Assembly: GCA_023150345.1 (NCBI GenBank)
Contig: JAKLLB010000002.1
Location: 84,585-148,584 of the forward strand
Direction of reading: 5' to 3'
From: Aquabacterium sp.
Lineage (GTDB): Bacteria > Pseudomonadota > Gammaproteobacteria > Burkholderiales > Burkholderiaceae_C
DNA: 64,000 nt
Shown: positions 1-7,735 of the stretch, piece by piece
Position numbering within the stretch: position 1 is the stretch's first letter
How the letters are laid out: each line of letters starts with the position of its first letter
The notes under the pieces: model-generated
Database searches by the model: none
What the model was told of the DNA's origin: nothing
The model's input: only the letters and a program-made list of their open reading frames with translations
Position numbers and translations under genes: made by a program

Positions 1-535
1 CGAGCGCCGGATGGACAGGCCCCGGCGCGCCGGGCTCGGCGAAAACCGGCCCGACAGCGACGTCGCGTGGACCGCGCGGCTGTGAACCGCTGGTCGCTGA
101 CGGGACTGCCCCTGCCGCGGCAACGGCTGGTCGCGAGCCGGACGTGGCCGGCGCAACCGTCGCTCGACCCAGTGCCGATGCCACCACGGTGCGGAACTGG
201 CGCAGGTCCACCGGCTTGGTCAGGTAATCGAAGGCGCCCGCCTTCAGTGCCTCGACTGCGTTCTCGGCAGAGCCGTAGGCCGTGATGACGATGGCCTTCT
301 CCGCGCGGGCGGCCTCCTCGAGCCGGTGAAGCAGGTCCAGGCCGCTTCCGTCGGGCAGGCGCATGTCGGTGATGACGGCGCTGTAGGTTCGCTCGGTCAG
401 GCGCGCCCAGGCATCCTCGACGCAACCGGCGGTCTCGACCTCGTAGCCCTCCCGCAGCAACGTGAGTTCATACAGGGTGCGCAAGTCGGGCTCGTCGTCG
501 ACGACGAGCAGGCGAGGGACGGGGCTGGCATTCAT
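1..535 (-). CDS. pilR: Type IV pilus sigma-54 response regulator PilR (N-terminal part; continues outside the window)
   Basis: NtrC-class response regulator of the PilS-PilR pair, expected to activate sigma-54 transcription of pilin genes. The visible 178 residues hold a complete receiver domain: acidic pair D13-D14, phosphoacceptor D57 in the stretch VITDMRLPDGSG, a conserved T/A in the IVITAYGS strand, and K107 in YLTKPVD. After about residue 122 there is an Ala/Pro/Gly-rich linker. The AAA+ and helix-turn-helix domains would lie beyond position 1. The start ATG is the codon ending at 535, 15 bp after the pilS stop, so the two are almost certainly one operon. The PilR name, rather than another NtrC-like regulator, rests on the pilS neighbour. 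Confidence 0.85.
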   Translation of the reverse strand, partial: MNASPVPRLLVVDDEPDLRTLYELTLLREGYEVETAGCVEDAWARLTERTYSAVITDMRLPDGSGLDLLHRLEEAARAEKAIVITAYGSAENAVEALKAGAFDYLTKPVDLRQFRTVVASALGRATVAPATSGSRPAVAAAGAVPSATSGSQPRGPRDVAVGPVFAEPGAPGPVHPAL

Positions 536-550
536 GATCGCGCGGCAGGT

Positions 551-2440
551 TCAGGCGGTTGGGGCGCTGCGCAGCAGCACGCGGAACACGTTGCGGTGCC
601 GCCCGCCCGCGGGTCCAGGGCGGTAGTCGATGCTGGCGCGGTACCGTTCGCACAGCTCGCGGCAAATATACAGGCCCAGGCCCGTGCCACGACTGCGTGT
701 GGAGAAGAACGGCTCGAAGAGGTGGCGCTCGACATCCGGCGCGATGGGCGGCCCGTCGCTGGCGACCGTCAGCAGTGCACCTCCGGGGGCTTGTGCCGGC
801 GGATGTCGCAGGCAGACGACCACCGCACCCGGAGTCTCCGTGCCATGACGACAGGCGTTGTCCAGCAGGTTGGTCAGCACCCTGCGCAAGTGTTCGGGAT
901 CGAACAACACAGACATCGGGACCCGAGGCAGATCGAGCTCGACGCGAGCATCGGTCGCACCCGACGGCAACCCGCTGGTCGCCAGCCACTCCCGGCAGAT
1001 GGCCGCCACCTCCGACGTCGCATCGATCGCCTGCGGCCCACTGGTCCTGCCCGGCGCCACGGCCATCACATCGTCGACGATGCGCTTGAGTCGTTCGACG
1101 TTGTCCTCGACGATGCGAGCCAGGCGCTGCTGGGCGCCGGGAAGATCGTCTTCCAGCATCAGTGCGTTGGCTTGCGCGATCGCCGCCAGCGGATTGCGGA
1201 TCTCGTGGGCGATGCCGGCGGACATCCGCCCCATGGCCGCCAGCTTCTCCTGTTGCACGCGCGCCTGCACGCTGCGCATGTCCTCGAGAAAGAGCACACA
1301 GACCTCCTGCGGTGCCGTGGCCTCCTCGCCGATGCCACTGCGCTTGGTGAAACGGGCGCGGACCTGAACCGTGTGCGTGCCACCATCGACATGCGGCAGC
1401 ATCAGTTCGCGGTGCTCACGCGGCCATCGGCTCGCGCCAAAGGCCTTCTCGACGGCCTGCAGGAGGGTTTCCCAACCGGGCTCGCCGTGCAACGCGAAAG
1501 GGGCGGGTCGATCCGCCGCGCGGGCGCCGAGCATCGCGCGCGCCGCCGGGTTGGCCGCCCGCACCCGGCAGCGGCGATCGACAACCAGCACACCATCGGT
1601 CATCTCCTCGATCACCAGGCGATTCAGCCGCGCCTGCTGGCGGGCCAACTCGAGGCTGCCGCGCGCCGTGCGTTCCTCGCGCGCAAGGCGTTGGGCCAAT
1701 TCGCCCGACAGCAGGGTGATTGCGAACGCGCCGAGACCGCCGAGTCCGGCCTGCGTGAGCAGCGCCGCAGAGAACGCTCCGGAGACCGATGCCCGCCACA
1801 CACCTGCCAGCAGCACCAGTGAAACCAGCGCTGCGGTAGCCAGTGCCCCGACCCGCTTGGTCATCACGCCGGCCATCAACACGGGCAAGGCCAGCAATGC
1901 CGCGTAGTTCAGGTGCGCTCCCGGCTCCAGCAAGTGGAGCAAGGAGAACACGAACAGGTCGACGCCTATCGTCAACGCCCACTGACGCCGGACCAGCCGC
2001 GACGCCGGCATGCCCGGAACGGGCGACGGTGGCAACAGCCACATCGACACCGCCTGAACCGCGTATGCAATGCACACGAGCAGCGCCTCGACGGCCAAGC
2101 GTGTGCCCAACAGCGACATGATCCACGGCGTCAGCACGAGCGCCACGCCCAGTGCCGCGCGAGCGGCCACGTACGCCGCAAACACGCGCCGAAGTGCCGA
2201 ACCCTCGCCGACAACGATGCGACGGGCTTCGCGCGCGAGAAAGCGGCTCTCGGAGCTGCCGCCTTCGCGGTCCAGCCGGGACTCGTCTGAGTAGCCCGGC
2301 TGCAGCGTGCTCTGGCTGCCGTCGGCCAGGGCACCGAACCAGGAGTCCTCTGGCACTGCGCCCAATGCCTGGCGACGGTCGCTGTGTCGTCGCTCGGCTC
2401 GGCGGCGCTCGATGTGCGGCTCGGTCGCGGGCTCGGTCAT
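551..2440 (-). CDS. pilS: Type IV pilus sensor histidine kinase PilS
   Basis: Membrane histidine kinase, 629 residues, that phosphorylates PilR. Residues 1-80 are hydrophilic and Arg-rich. About 86-250 form several hydrophobic helices with very short loops, as in PilS. About 275-395 form a PAS-like domain. The H-box AHEIRNPLAAI places the phosphorylated His at about 412. The HATPase domain follows, with an N-box (LLDNACRHG) and a G-box (STRSRGTGLGLYICRELC) near the C terminus. The gene lies immediately upstream of pilR. The lack of a periplasmic sensor domain agrees with PilS, which senses pilin within the membrane (family knowledge). The long Arg-rich N-terminal extension could mean the true start lies slightly further in. 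Confidence 0.9.
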   Translation of the reverse strand: MTEPATEPHIERRRAERRHSDRRQALGAVPEDSWFGALADGSQSTLQPGYSDESRLDREGGSSESRFLAREARRIVVGEGSALRRVFAAYVAARAALGVALVLTPWIMSLLGTRLAVEALLVCIAYAVQAVSMWLLPPSPVPGMPASRLVRRQWALTIGVDLFVFSLLHLLEPGAHLNYAALLALPVLMAGVMTKRVGALATAALVSLVLLAGVWRASVSGAFSAALLTQAGLGGLGAFAITLLSGELAQRLAREERTARGSLELARQQARLNRLVIEEMTDGVLVVDRRCRVRAANPAARAMLGARAADRPAPFALHGEPGWETLLQAVEKAFGASRWPREHRELMLPHVDGGTHTVQVRARFTKRSGIGEEATAPQEVCVLFLEDMRSVQARVQQEKLAAMGRMSAGIAHEIRNPLAAIAQANALMLEDDLPGAQQRLARIVEDNVERLKRIVDDVMAVAPGRTSGPQAIDATSEVAAICREWLATSGLPSGATDARVELDLPRVPMSVLFDPEHLRRVLTNLLDNACRHGTETPGAVVVCLRHPPAQAPGGALLTVASDGPPIAPDVERHLFEPFFSTRSRGTGLGLYICRELCERYRASIDYRPGPAGGRHRNVFRVLLRSAPTA

Positions 2441-2452
2441 CGGTGCCGGCTG

Positions 2453-2686
2453 TCAGGCGGTGGGACCGGGGCCGAGCCGCCGATGCTCTTCGCAACAGTA
2501 CACGCGTGTACCTTCCAGCACCGCATCGGCAGCCGGCAGATGCAGCCCACAGCGGGCGCACTGGGCCATGGGCTGCGCCGGTGGATCAGGACGTCGGGCA
2601 GCAGCACCATGATCCGGTCGACCCTGGCGCTTGAGCAACAACCACAAGCCGCCGACGACCACCAACAGAACAATGAGGTACTTCAT
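2453..2686 (-). CDS. PP0621-type small membrane-anchored protein
   Basis: 77 residues starting MKYLIVLLVVVGGLWLLL, a single N-terminal membrane helix. A cytoplasmic tail follows with CARCGLHLP and a later CCEEHRR, that is, paired cysteines with a His that look like a small zinc ribbon. This pattern fits the PP0621 family of proteobacterial proteins of unknown function. The start ATG at 2686 was chosen because the upstream extension of this frame is low-complexity and overlaps the neighbouring CDS. It sits 4 bp after the YpjD-like gene and 12 bp before pilS, so it is probably co-transcribed with both. No function is assigned. Confidence 0.75.
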   Translation of the reverse strand: MKYLIVLLVVVGGLWLLLKRQGRPDHGAAARRPDPPAQPMAQCARCGLHLPAADAVLEGTRVYCCEEHRRLGPGPTA

Positions 2687-2690
2687 GACG

Positions 2691-3515
2691 TCACGCTGCG
2701 GCGCGCCCCAGAACCACCTCGAACACAAAGCGCGACCCGACGTAGGCCAACAATAGCAGCGCCGTACCCACGTACAACCAGCGCGTGGCCTGTCGCCCCC
2801 GCCATCCGCGCAATTGCCGGCCGACCAGCAGCGCCGCGAACACACCCCAGCCCAGCAGAGAAAACACGGACTTGTGGTCCCAGCGCCACTGACGCGCCGT
2901 CACGAATCCCAGCAAGAGCGCCAGCGTGAGCACGCCGAACCCGACCTCGACGAACCGAAACGTCAGTCTCTCGAGCCGCAGCAGGGGCAGGCCCAGCGGC
3001 CCATCGGCTGGCGCCACCACCTGACGTCGCATCTGCCGCTCGGCGTTATCCAGCATGCTGGCATGCAGAACGGCCGCGCCGAACAAGGCATAGGAGCCCA
3101 CGCCCAGCACCCAGTGCAGCGGCGCCCATGGCGAGGACAGCAACCGCATCTCGCCAGGAAAGGCCCATGCCAACAGCACCGCAGCGGCTCCGCTGACGGC
3201 GAGCGCTCGCCTCACGGCCGGCAGCGGCAGCAGGCGGCTCTCGAACGCATGGACTGCGATGACCAGCCACACCGTCAGTGACAGTACCGGGCCGAAGCCC
3301 AGGCGGGCGCCCTGGGCATGGCCCCGACCCCATCCGGTGATGTCCATGGCAAGCAGCACCGCGTGCAGCAACCAGCCCGTCACCAAGGCCGGCGTGATCC
3401 AACTCGGGCGTCCCTGCGCCGGCGATGCCGACAGCCCATAGGCCAGCGCGGCCGCCAGGGCAAGCGCCAACGGCGTTCCGTCCAGAGGTGCCGCCGAGCC
3501 CGAAGCTAGAATCAT
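2691..3515 (-). CDS. CcsA/YpjD-type cytochrome c assembly family inner-membrane protein
   Basis: 274-residue polytopic membrane protein with about eight hydrophobic helices. It has the family signature region around WAPLHWVLGVGSYALFGAAV (about residue 135) and a downstream conserved WDHKSVFSLLGWG. The proteins are related to CcsA/ResC haem handling proteins, but the short YpjD-like members found next to ffh in proteobacteria have no proven haem-delivery role. The gene is divergent from ffh with 66 bp between the starts. A -10-like TAAACT (minus strand, 3522-3527) lies only 6 bases before the ATG and there is no Shine-Dalgarno sequence, so the mRNA may be leaderless. Confidence 0.8.
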   Translation of the reverse strand: MILASGSAAPLDGTPLALALAAALAYGLSASPAQGRPSWITPALVTGWLLHAVLLAMDITGWGRGHAQGARLGFGPVLSLTVWLVIAVHAFESRLLPLPAVRRALAVSGAAAVLLAWAFPGEMRLLSSPWAPLHWVLGVGSYALFGAAVLHASMLDNAERQMRRQVVAPADGPLGLPLLRLERLTFRFVEVGFGVLTLALLLGFVTARQWRWDHKSVFSLLGWGVFAALLVGRQLRGWRGRQATRWLYVGTALLLLAYVGSRFVFEVVLGRAAA

Positions 3516-3581
3516 CCGGACAGTTTACTTTCGCGGCCCGCCGTTTTCTTCTCACGGCTGCAAGCCGCCGTTGCCGCGCCG

Positions 3582-4937
3582 ATGGCTTCCACTCTCTCCG
3601 ACCGGCTGTCGCGCCTCGTCAAGACGATGCGCGGCCAGGCCCGCATCACCGAAGGCAACGTGCAGGACATGCTGCGCGAGGTGCGCATGGCACTGCTCGA
3701 GGCCGACGTCGCACTGCCGGTGGTGCGCGACTTCGTCGCCCGGGTGAAGGAAAAGGCACTGGGCCAGGACGTCGTGGGCTCGCTCAACCCGGGCCAGGCT
3801 CTGGTTGGCGTCGTGCACAAGGAACTCGCCGCGACGATGGGCGAGGGCGTGGCCGATCTGAACCTCTCCACGCAGCCACCGGCCGTGATCCTGATGGCCG
3901 GCCTGCAGGGCGCCGGCAAGACCACCACCACGGCCAAGCTTGCCCGCCACCTGATCGAGCGCAGGCGCAAGAAGGTGCTCACGGTCTCGGCCGACGTGTA
4001 CCGGCCGGCGGCCATCGAGCAGCTCAAGACCGTGACCCGGCAAGCCGGAGCCGAGTGGTTCCCTTCAAGTGCCGGGCAGAAGCCGGCCGATATCGTGCGC
4101 TCCGCGCTCGATCACGCCCGCCGCCACTACTTCGATGTCCTGCTCGTCGACACGGCCGGGCGACTGGCCATCGACGAAGCCCTGATGGCCGAGATTCGGG
4201 AACTGCACGCGCTGCTGCAGCCCATCGAGACGCTGTTCGTCGTCGATGCGATGCAAGGTCAGGATGCGGTGAATACCGCGCGCGCCTTCAAGGAGGCATT
4301 GCCGCTGACGGGCATCGTGCTGACCAAGCTCGATGGCGATTCGCGCGGCGGCGCGGCGCTGTCGGTTCGTCAGGTCACCGGCGCGCCGATCAAGTTCGCG
4401 GGCGTTTCCGAGAAGATCGACGGGCTCGAAGTCTTCGATGCCGAGCGCCATGCCGGGCGCGTGCTGGGCATGGGCGACATCGTCGCACTGGTCGAAGAGG
4501 TGCAAAAGGGCGTCGACCTGCAGGCGGCGCAGAAGCTGGCCGAGAAGGTCAAGTCCGGTGATGGCTTCGACCTCAACGACTTCCTGATGCAGATCTCGCA
4601 AATGAAGAAGATGGGGGGGCTGTCAGGCTTGATGGACAAGCTTCCCGCCGCTCTGACCGCCAAGGCCGGCAGTGCCGATCTCGACCGCGCCGAGCGAGAC
4701 GTGCGCCGCATGGAAGGCATCATCCACTCGATGACGGCTCACGAGCGACGCAAGCCCGAGATCATCAAGGCCAGCCGCAAGCGGCGCATCGCAGCCGGCG
4801 CGGGTGTTCATGTCCAGGAAGTCAACCGCATGCTCAACCAGTTCGAGCAGATGCGCGAAATGATGAAGAAGATGAAGGGCGGCGGCCTGATGAAGATGAT
4901 GAAGCGCATGGGCGGCATGAAGGGCATGATGCGCTGA
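3582..4937 (+). CDS. ffh: Signal recognition particle protein Ffh
   Basis: 451-residue SRP54 GTPase that binds signal sequences and 4.5S RNA and docks with FtsY. Seen in sequence: an N-domain four-helix bundle (1-90); G1 GLQGAGKTTTTAKLA (about 108-122); DTAGR (about 191); TKLDGDSRGGAAL (about 247-259). The C-terminal M domain is very Met-rich and ends in repeated MMKKMKGGG and KRMGGMKGMM motifs. Length is normal for the family. The start ATG at 3582 gives the standard MxxxLSDRLS opening. It is transcribed away from the YpjD-like gene. ftsY lies only about 0.9 kb downstream in the opposite orientation. Confidence 0.97.
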   Translation: MASTLSDRLSRLVKTMRGQARITEGNVQDMLREVRMALLEADVALPVVRDFVARVKEKALGQDVVGSLNPGQALVGVVHKELAATMGEGVADLNLSTQPPAVILMAGLQGAGKTTTTAKLARHLIERRRKKVLTVSADVYRPAAIEQLKTVTRQAGAEWFPSSAGQKPADIVRSALDHARRHYFDVLLVDTAGRLAIDEALMAEIRELHALLQPIETLFVVDAMQGQDAVNTARAFKEALPLTGIVLTKLDGDSRGGAALSVRQVTGAPIKFAGVSEKIDGLEVFDAERHAGRVLGMGDIVALVEEVQKGVDLQAAQKLAEKVKSGDGFDLNDFLMQISQMKKMGGLSGLMDKLPAALTAKAGSADLDRAERDVRRMEGIIHSMTAHERRKPEIIKASRKRRIAAGAGVHVQEVNRMLNQFEQMREMMKKMKGGGLMKMMKRMGGMKGMMR

Positions 4938-5012
4938 TGGCCTGCGGCCGGGATCGATCCGGCTTGCGCATCGGCCCGTGACGGCTCGCACAAGTGGGCC
5001 CGCAATCGCCAT

Positions 5013-5038
5013 TTGTGTTCACAAGTTGACACACTTGT
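5013..5038. promoter_or_regulatory. Two overlapping palindromes with an embedded TTGACA
   Basis: Positions 5013-5024 read TTGTG-tt-CACAA. Positions 5021-5038 read ACAAGT-tgacac-ACTTGT, so the two palindromes share four bases. A perfect -35 hexamer TTGACA (5026-5031) lies inside the second one. A related CACAAGTG occurs at about 4990. This would suit a repressor site over the promoter of the DUF2726 gene starting at 5108. No convincing -10 at 17 bp is visible (TGACCC), so the promoter assignment is tentative. Confidence 0.4.
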
Positions 5039-5107
5039 CGCAGGTACCTGACCCGCGGCAACCACTCGCGGCCTACAGTGGACTGCCAGTCCTGCCGAAC
5101 ACCGCAT

Positions 5108-5788
5108 ATGCTGCCCGTCGACCCCTCCGCCGCTCTCGCACTGGCCACGGCACTGGTGCTGCTGCTGTCGCTGTTCGCCGCCCGGCGTCGGCGCCCGCCG
5201 CCCGCATCTGCCCGACGCGACGCACCCGACACACTGCAGACGTTCGCACCCCAGCCGGCCCGGGTGCTCACCGTGGCCGAGCGCCAGGCGCACACCCTGC
5301 TGCGCCAGGCCATGCCCGGCTATCTGGTGCTGGCTCAGGTCCCGCTGAGCCGATTCCTCAGCGTACCTGCCCGGCAGGGCGAGTGGCTGCAGCGCATCAG
5401 CGGCCTGAGTGCCGATCTGCTGCTGTGCGACAGCGCCTCGCGCGTGCTGGCCGTCATCGACGTACGGCCGCTGCGCCTGAGCGACAACAGCCGGCGCCGC
5501 CACGAGCGCATGACCACGTTGCTGCGCAAGGCTGGCATCAAGGTGCTCTCGTGGCAAGAAGACGCGCTGCCCGACGTCACCACTGCACGCGGGCAGTTGC
5601 TGCCCCTGCTCACCGCCGGCAAGGCCCCGCGCGAGGCAGCGGCGCCGCCCACATCGCGCCCGATGCCACTGATCCCGATCGCCGAGATCCTGGCCGATGA
5701 TGGCTCCGACCGTGAAGACGCCATGGAGCCGGTGCCCTCGGCGCTGTTCGACGACCTGGAGCCGGTACCGGTACAGCCCCGGCGCTGA
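5108..5788 (+). CDS. Membrane-anchored DUF2726 domain protein
   Basis: 226 residues from the ATG at 5108 (MLPVDPSAAL). The N terminus is one hydrophobic helix (about 8-25) followed by an Arg-rich stop-transfer segment. About residues 55-175 match the DUF2726 pattern: an R-E-A-like start (LTVAERQAH), a central FLSVP, then DLLLCDSASRVLAVIDV and a HERMTTLLRKAGIKVLSW ending. DUF2726 has a restriction-endonuclease-like core (family knowledge), with D and E/K residues after the conserved strands, but no nuclease activity can be asserted here. The tail is acidic. It stands alone between ffh and ftsY. An in-frame ATG 30 bases upstream is less likely because it has no hydrophobic start. Confidence 0.65.
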   Translation: MLPVDPSAALALATALVLLLSLFAARRRRPPPASARRDAPDTLQTFAPQPARVLTVAERQAHTLLRQAMPGYLVLAQVPLSRFLSVPARQGEWLQRISGLSADLLLCDSASRVLAVIDVRPLRLSDNSRRRHERMTTLLRKAGIKVLSWQEDALPDVTTARGQLLPLLTAGKAPREAAAPPTSRPMPLIPIAEILADDGSDREDAMEPVPSALFDDLEPVPVQPRR

Positions 5789-5860
5789 ACGGGAGTCCCG
5801 CCCCGTACCGTGTACCTGGTACACGGGCTGCACGGGCCCGGACGCGGCCCGCTGCGGCGC

Positions 5861-7066
5861 TCAGCCCAACAGCGCGCGTGCGAACTCCCGCGCATCGAAG
5901 GTCTGCAGGTCCTCGAGCTTCTCGCCCACGCCGATGAAATAGACCGGCACAGGGCGCTCGCGGGCGATGGCCGCCAGCACGCCGCCCTTGGCCGTGCCAT
6001 CGAGCTTGGTGACGATGAGCCCCGTCAGCTGCAAGGCGTCGTCAAACGACTTCACCTGCGCCAGCGCGTTCTGGCCGGTGTTCCCGTCGACCACCAGCAA
6101 CACCTCGTGAGGGGCTGTCGGGTCGGCCTTGGCAATCACGCGGCGGATCTTCTTCAACTCCTCCATCAGGTGGAGCTGGGTCGGCAGGCGCCCGGCGGTG
6201 TCGGCTATCACGACATCGCGACCGCGTGCCTTGCCCGCCGTCACGGCGTCGAAACTGACGGCGGCGGGGTCGGCACCCTCCTGACTCACGATCTCGACCT
6301 GGTTGCGGTCGGCCCAGACCGCCAGCTGCTCGCGCGCGGCGGCGCGGAATGTGTCAGCCGCCGCCAGCAGCACCGTGCGCCTGGCATCGGCAAGGTGACG
6401 CGTGAGCTTGCCGATGCTGGTGGTCTTGCCAGCACCATTCACGCCGACGACCATCATCACCGTGGGCTCGTGCATCCCCACCACCAGCGGCTTCTGCAGC
6501 GGCGCCAGCAGGTCCGTCACGGCGTCGATCAACAGCGCTTTCACCTGCGCCGGATCGGTGGCCTTGGCGTCCTTCACGCGGCGCTTGAGGTCCTGCAAGA
6601 GATGCTCGGTGGCCTTGACACCGGTATCGGCCATCAACAGTGCAGCCTCGAGTTCCTCGTACAACGCGTCGTCGATGCGCGTGCCCGTGAACACCTGCGC
6701 GATGCTGCCGCCGGTCTTGCGCAACCCCTGGCGCAGACGGTCGAACCAGCCGGTTCGTGCCGCCTGCGGCTCGTCTGCCGTTGCCGGTTCGGGCGCGGGT
6801 GCCGCGGGCACCGTTGCATGGGCATCGGCAGTGGCGGCGTCGTGCGCCTCGGCAGTCGGCATGTCCACCTCTGGCGTCGGAACCAAAGCGGCGACGTAGC
6901 CCTGGGCCGAGGCCCACCCGGGCGTCTCGCTGGGTGCCGGGGTCCCGGGCGCGACCGTTGCGGGTTCGGGCGCAGGGGACGCGCCGGCATGTGCGACCGC
7001 TGGGACTGCGCCAGGCACTGCTGCAGGCGCGGGAGGTGGCGACTTTTTCCGGAAGAAGCTGAACAT
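5861..7066 (-). CDS. ftsY: Signal recognition particle receptor FtsY
   Basis: 401-residue SRP receptor GTPase that brings Ffh-bound ribosomes to the membrane. The N-terminal A region (about 1-110) opens with MFSFFRKK, a membrane-binding amphipathic start, and is Ala/Pro/Glu-rich. The N domain follows, then the G domain with GVNGAGKTTSIGKLT (about 208-222), DTAGRLPT (about 292) and TKLDGTAKGG (about 355). The C terminus ends in IGVGEKLEDLQTFDAREFARALLG, as in the family. It is convergent with the DUF2726 gene and divergent from tRNA-Met. In many relatives ftsY is near rsmD/coaD, which are absent here. Confidence 0.97.
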   Translation of the reverse strand: MFSFFRKKSPPPAPAAVPGAVPAVAHAGASPAPEPATVAPGTPAPSETPGWASAQGYVAALVPTPEVDMPTAEAHDAATADAHATVPAAPAPEPATADEPQAARTGWFDRLRQGLRKTGGSIAQVFTGTRIDDALYEELEAALLMADTGVKATEHLLQDLKRRVKDAKATDPAQVKALLIDAVTDLLAPLQKPLVVGMHEPTVMMVVGVNGAGKTTSIGKLTRHLADARRTVLLAAADTFRAAAREQLAVWADRNQVEIVSQEGADPAAVSFDAVTAGKARGRDVVIADTAGRLPTQLHLMEELKKIRRVIAKADPTAPHEVLLVVDGNTGQNALAQVKSFDDALQLTGLIVTKLDGTAKGGVLAAIARERPVPVYFIGVGEKLEDLQTFDAREFARALLG

Positions 7067-7081
7067 GGATGCGTTGTCGGT

Positions 7082-7104
7082 GGACCGGCCGTATGTGCCG
7101 GTCC
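7082..7104. repeat. 8-bp inverted repeat between ftsY and tRNA-Met
   Basis: GGACCGGC (7082-7089), a 7-base spacer, then GCCGGTCC (7097-7104), a perfect 8-bp palindrome. It lies in the 5' leader of ftsY on one strand and over the expected -35 region of the tRNA promoter on the other. No T tract follows in either direction, so it is not a standard terminator. Confidence 0.5.
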
Positions 7105-7116
7105 GTCAGGGGCCGC

Positions 7117-7122
7117 TATAAT
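7117..7122 (+). promoter_or_regulatory. Consensus -10 box (TATAAT) of tRNA-Met
   Basis: A perfect TATAAT ends 11 bases before the first tRNA base, placing the start point at about 7129, a very short leader as is usual for tRNA genes. No good TTGACA is found 17 bp upstream, where the palindrome at 7082-7104 lies instead. Confidence 0.6.
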
Positions 7123-7133
7123 GGCGGGCTCAT

Positions 7134-7210
<77 letters not shown>

Positions 7211-7214
7211 ACAC

Positions 7215-7247
7215 CGGCCCGAGCACCCGCTTCGGGCCGCTTTTTTT
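7215..7247 (+). terminator. Rho-independent terminator after tRNA-Met
   Basis: CGGCCCGA (7215-7222) pairs with TCGGGCCG (7232-7239), then C and seven T residues (7241-7247). This is the clearest intrinsic terminator in the window and ends the single-gene tRNA transcript just before the next CDS. Confidence 0.88.
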
Positions 7248-7273
7248 CCTGTCGCAGCCCCTGGATCCACACC

Positions 7274-7669
7274 ATGAATCGCTGTGCCCGCACGCTTGTC
7301 GCCGCCGCCTTTCTGATGGCACTGCCTGCCGTACAGGCGCAGATGACCGCCCCGCGCCTGTTCCCGGCCAACGCCCTGCGAGGCAACTTCACGGTGGTGC
7401 AAGCGCCGGTCGATGTTCGGCTGAACGACAAGCCCGCCCGGTTGTCGCCAGGCGCGCGCATCCGCGGCGAGAACAACCTGGTGCTGCCGTCGGTGGCGCT
7501 CATCGGGCAGACCTTCCTCGTGCACTACACGCTCAACCAGCAGGGCGACCTGCACGACGTGTGGATCCTGACCGAGCCCGAACGCGCGCGCCAGCCCTGG
7601 CCCGCCACGCCGCAGCAGGCGGCCAGCTGGCAGTTCGACATGGCGTCGCAGACCTGGTCGCGCCCTTGA
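7274..7669 (+). CDS. Small secreted protein of unknown function
   Basis: 131 residues with a clear Sec signal peptide (MNRCARTLVAAAFLMALPAVQAQ, cleavage near residue 22). The mature part of about 109 residues contains FPANALRGNF, a DVRLN segment, RIRGENNLVLP and WQFDMASQTW, with several aromatic residues and no Cys. It looks like a compact beta-rich periplasmic protein. It is followed 66 bp later by miaB, possibly in the same transcript. I do not recognise a named family; the conserved-looking motifs suggest a Burkholderiales protein rather than a spurious ORF. Confidence 0.7.
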   Translation: MNRCARTLVAAAFLMALPAVQAQMTAPRLFPANALRGNFTVVQAPVDVRLNDKPARLSPGARIRGENNLVLPSVALIGQTFLVHYTLNQQGDLHDVWILTEPERARQPWPATPQQAASWQFDMASQTWSRP

Positions 7670-7718
7670 CGCACCTTTGACGCCGGCGCCCGGCGCGCGC
7701 AGCGTTCGCCCCCATCGA

Positions 7719-7733
7719 GCCGGCCAGGCCGGC
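7719..7733. repeat. Palindrome GCCGGCC-A-GGCCGGC just before miaB
   Basis: A 15-base perfect palindrome ends 2 bases before the ATG at 7736. In RNA it could form a six-pair GC stem with a three-base loop and cover the position where a ribosome binding site for that ATG would sit. This favours the GTG at 7754 as the real miaB start, or a translational control element. Confidence 0.45.
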
Positions 7734-7735
7734 AC

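Noticed and set aside
326-1822. 498-residue open frame on the plus strand
   Set aside because: Antisense to pilS; Arg/Gln/His-rich composition without motifs, a typical by-product of high GC.
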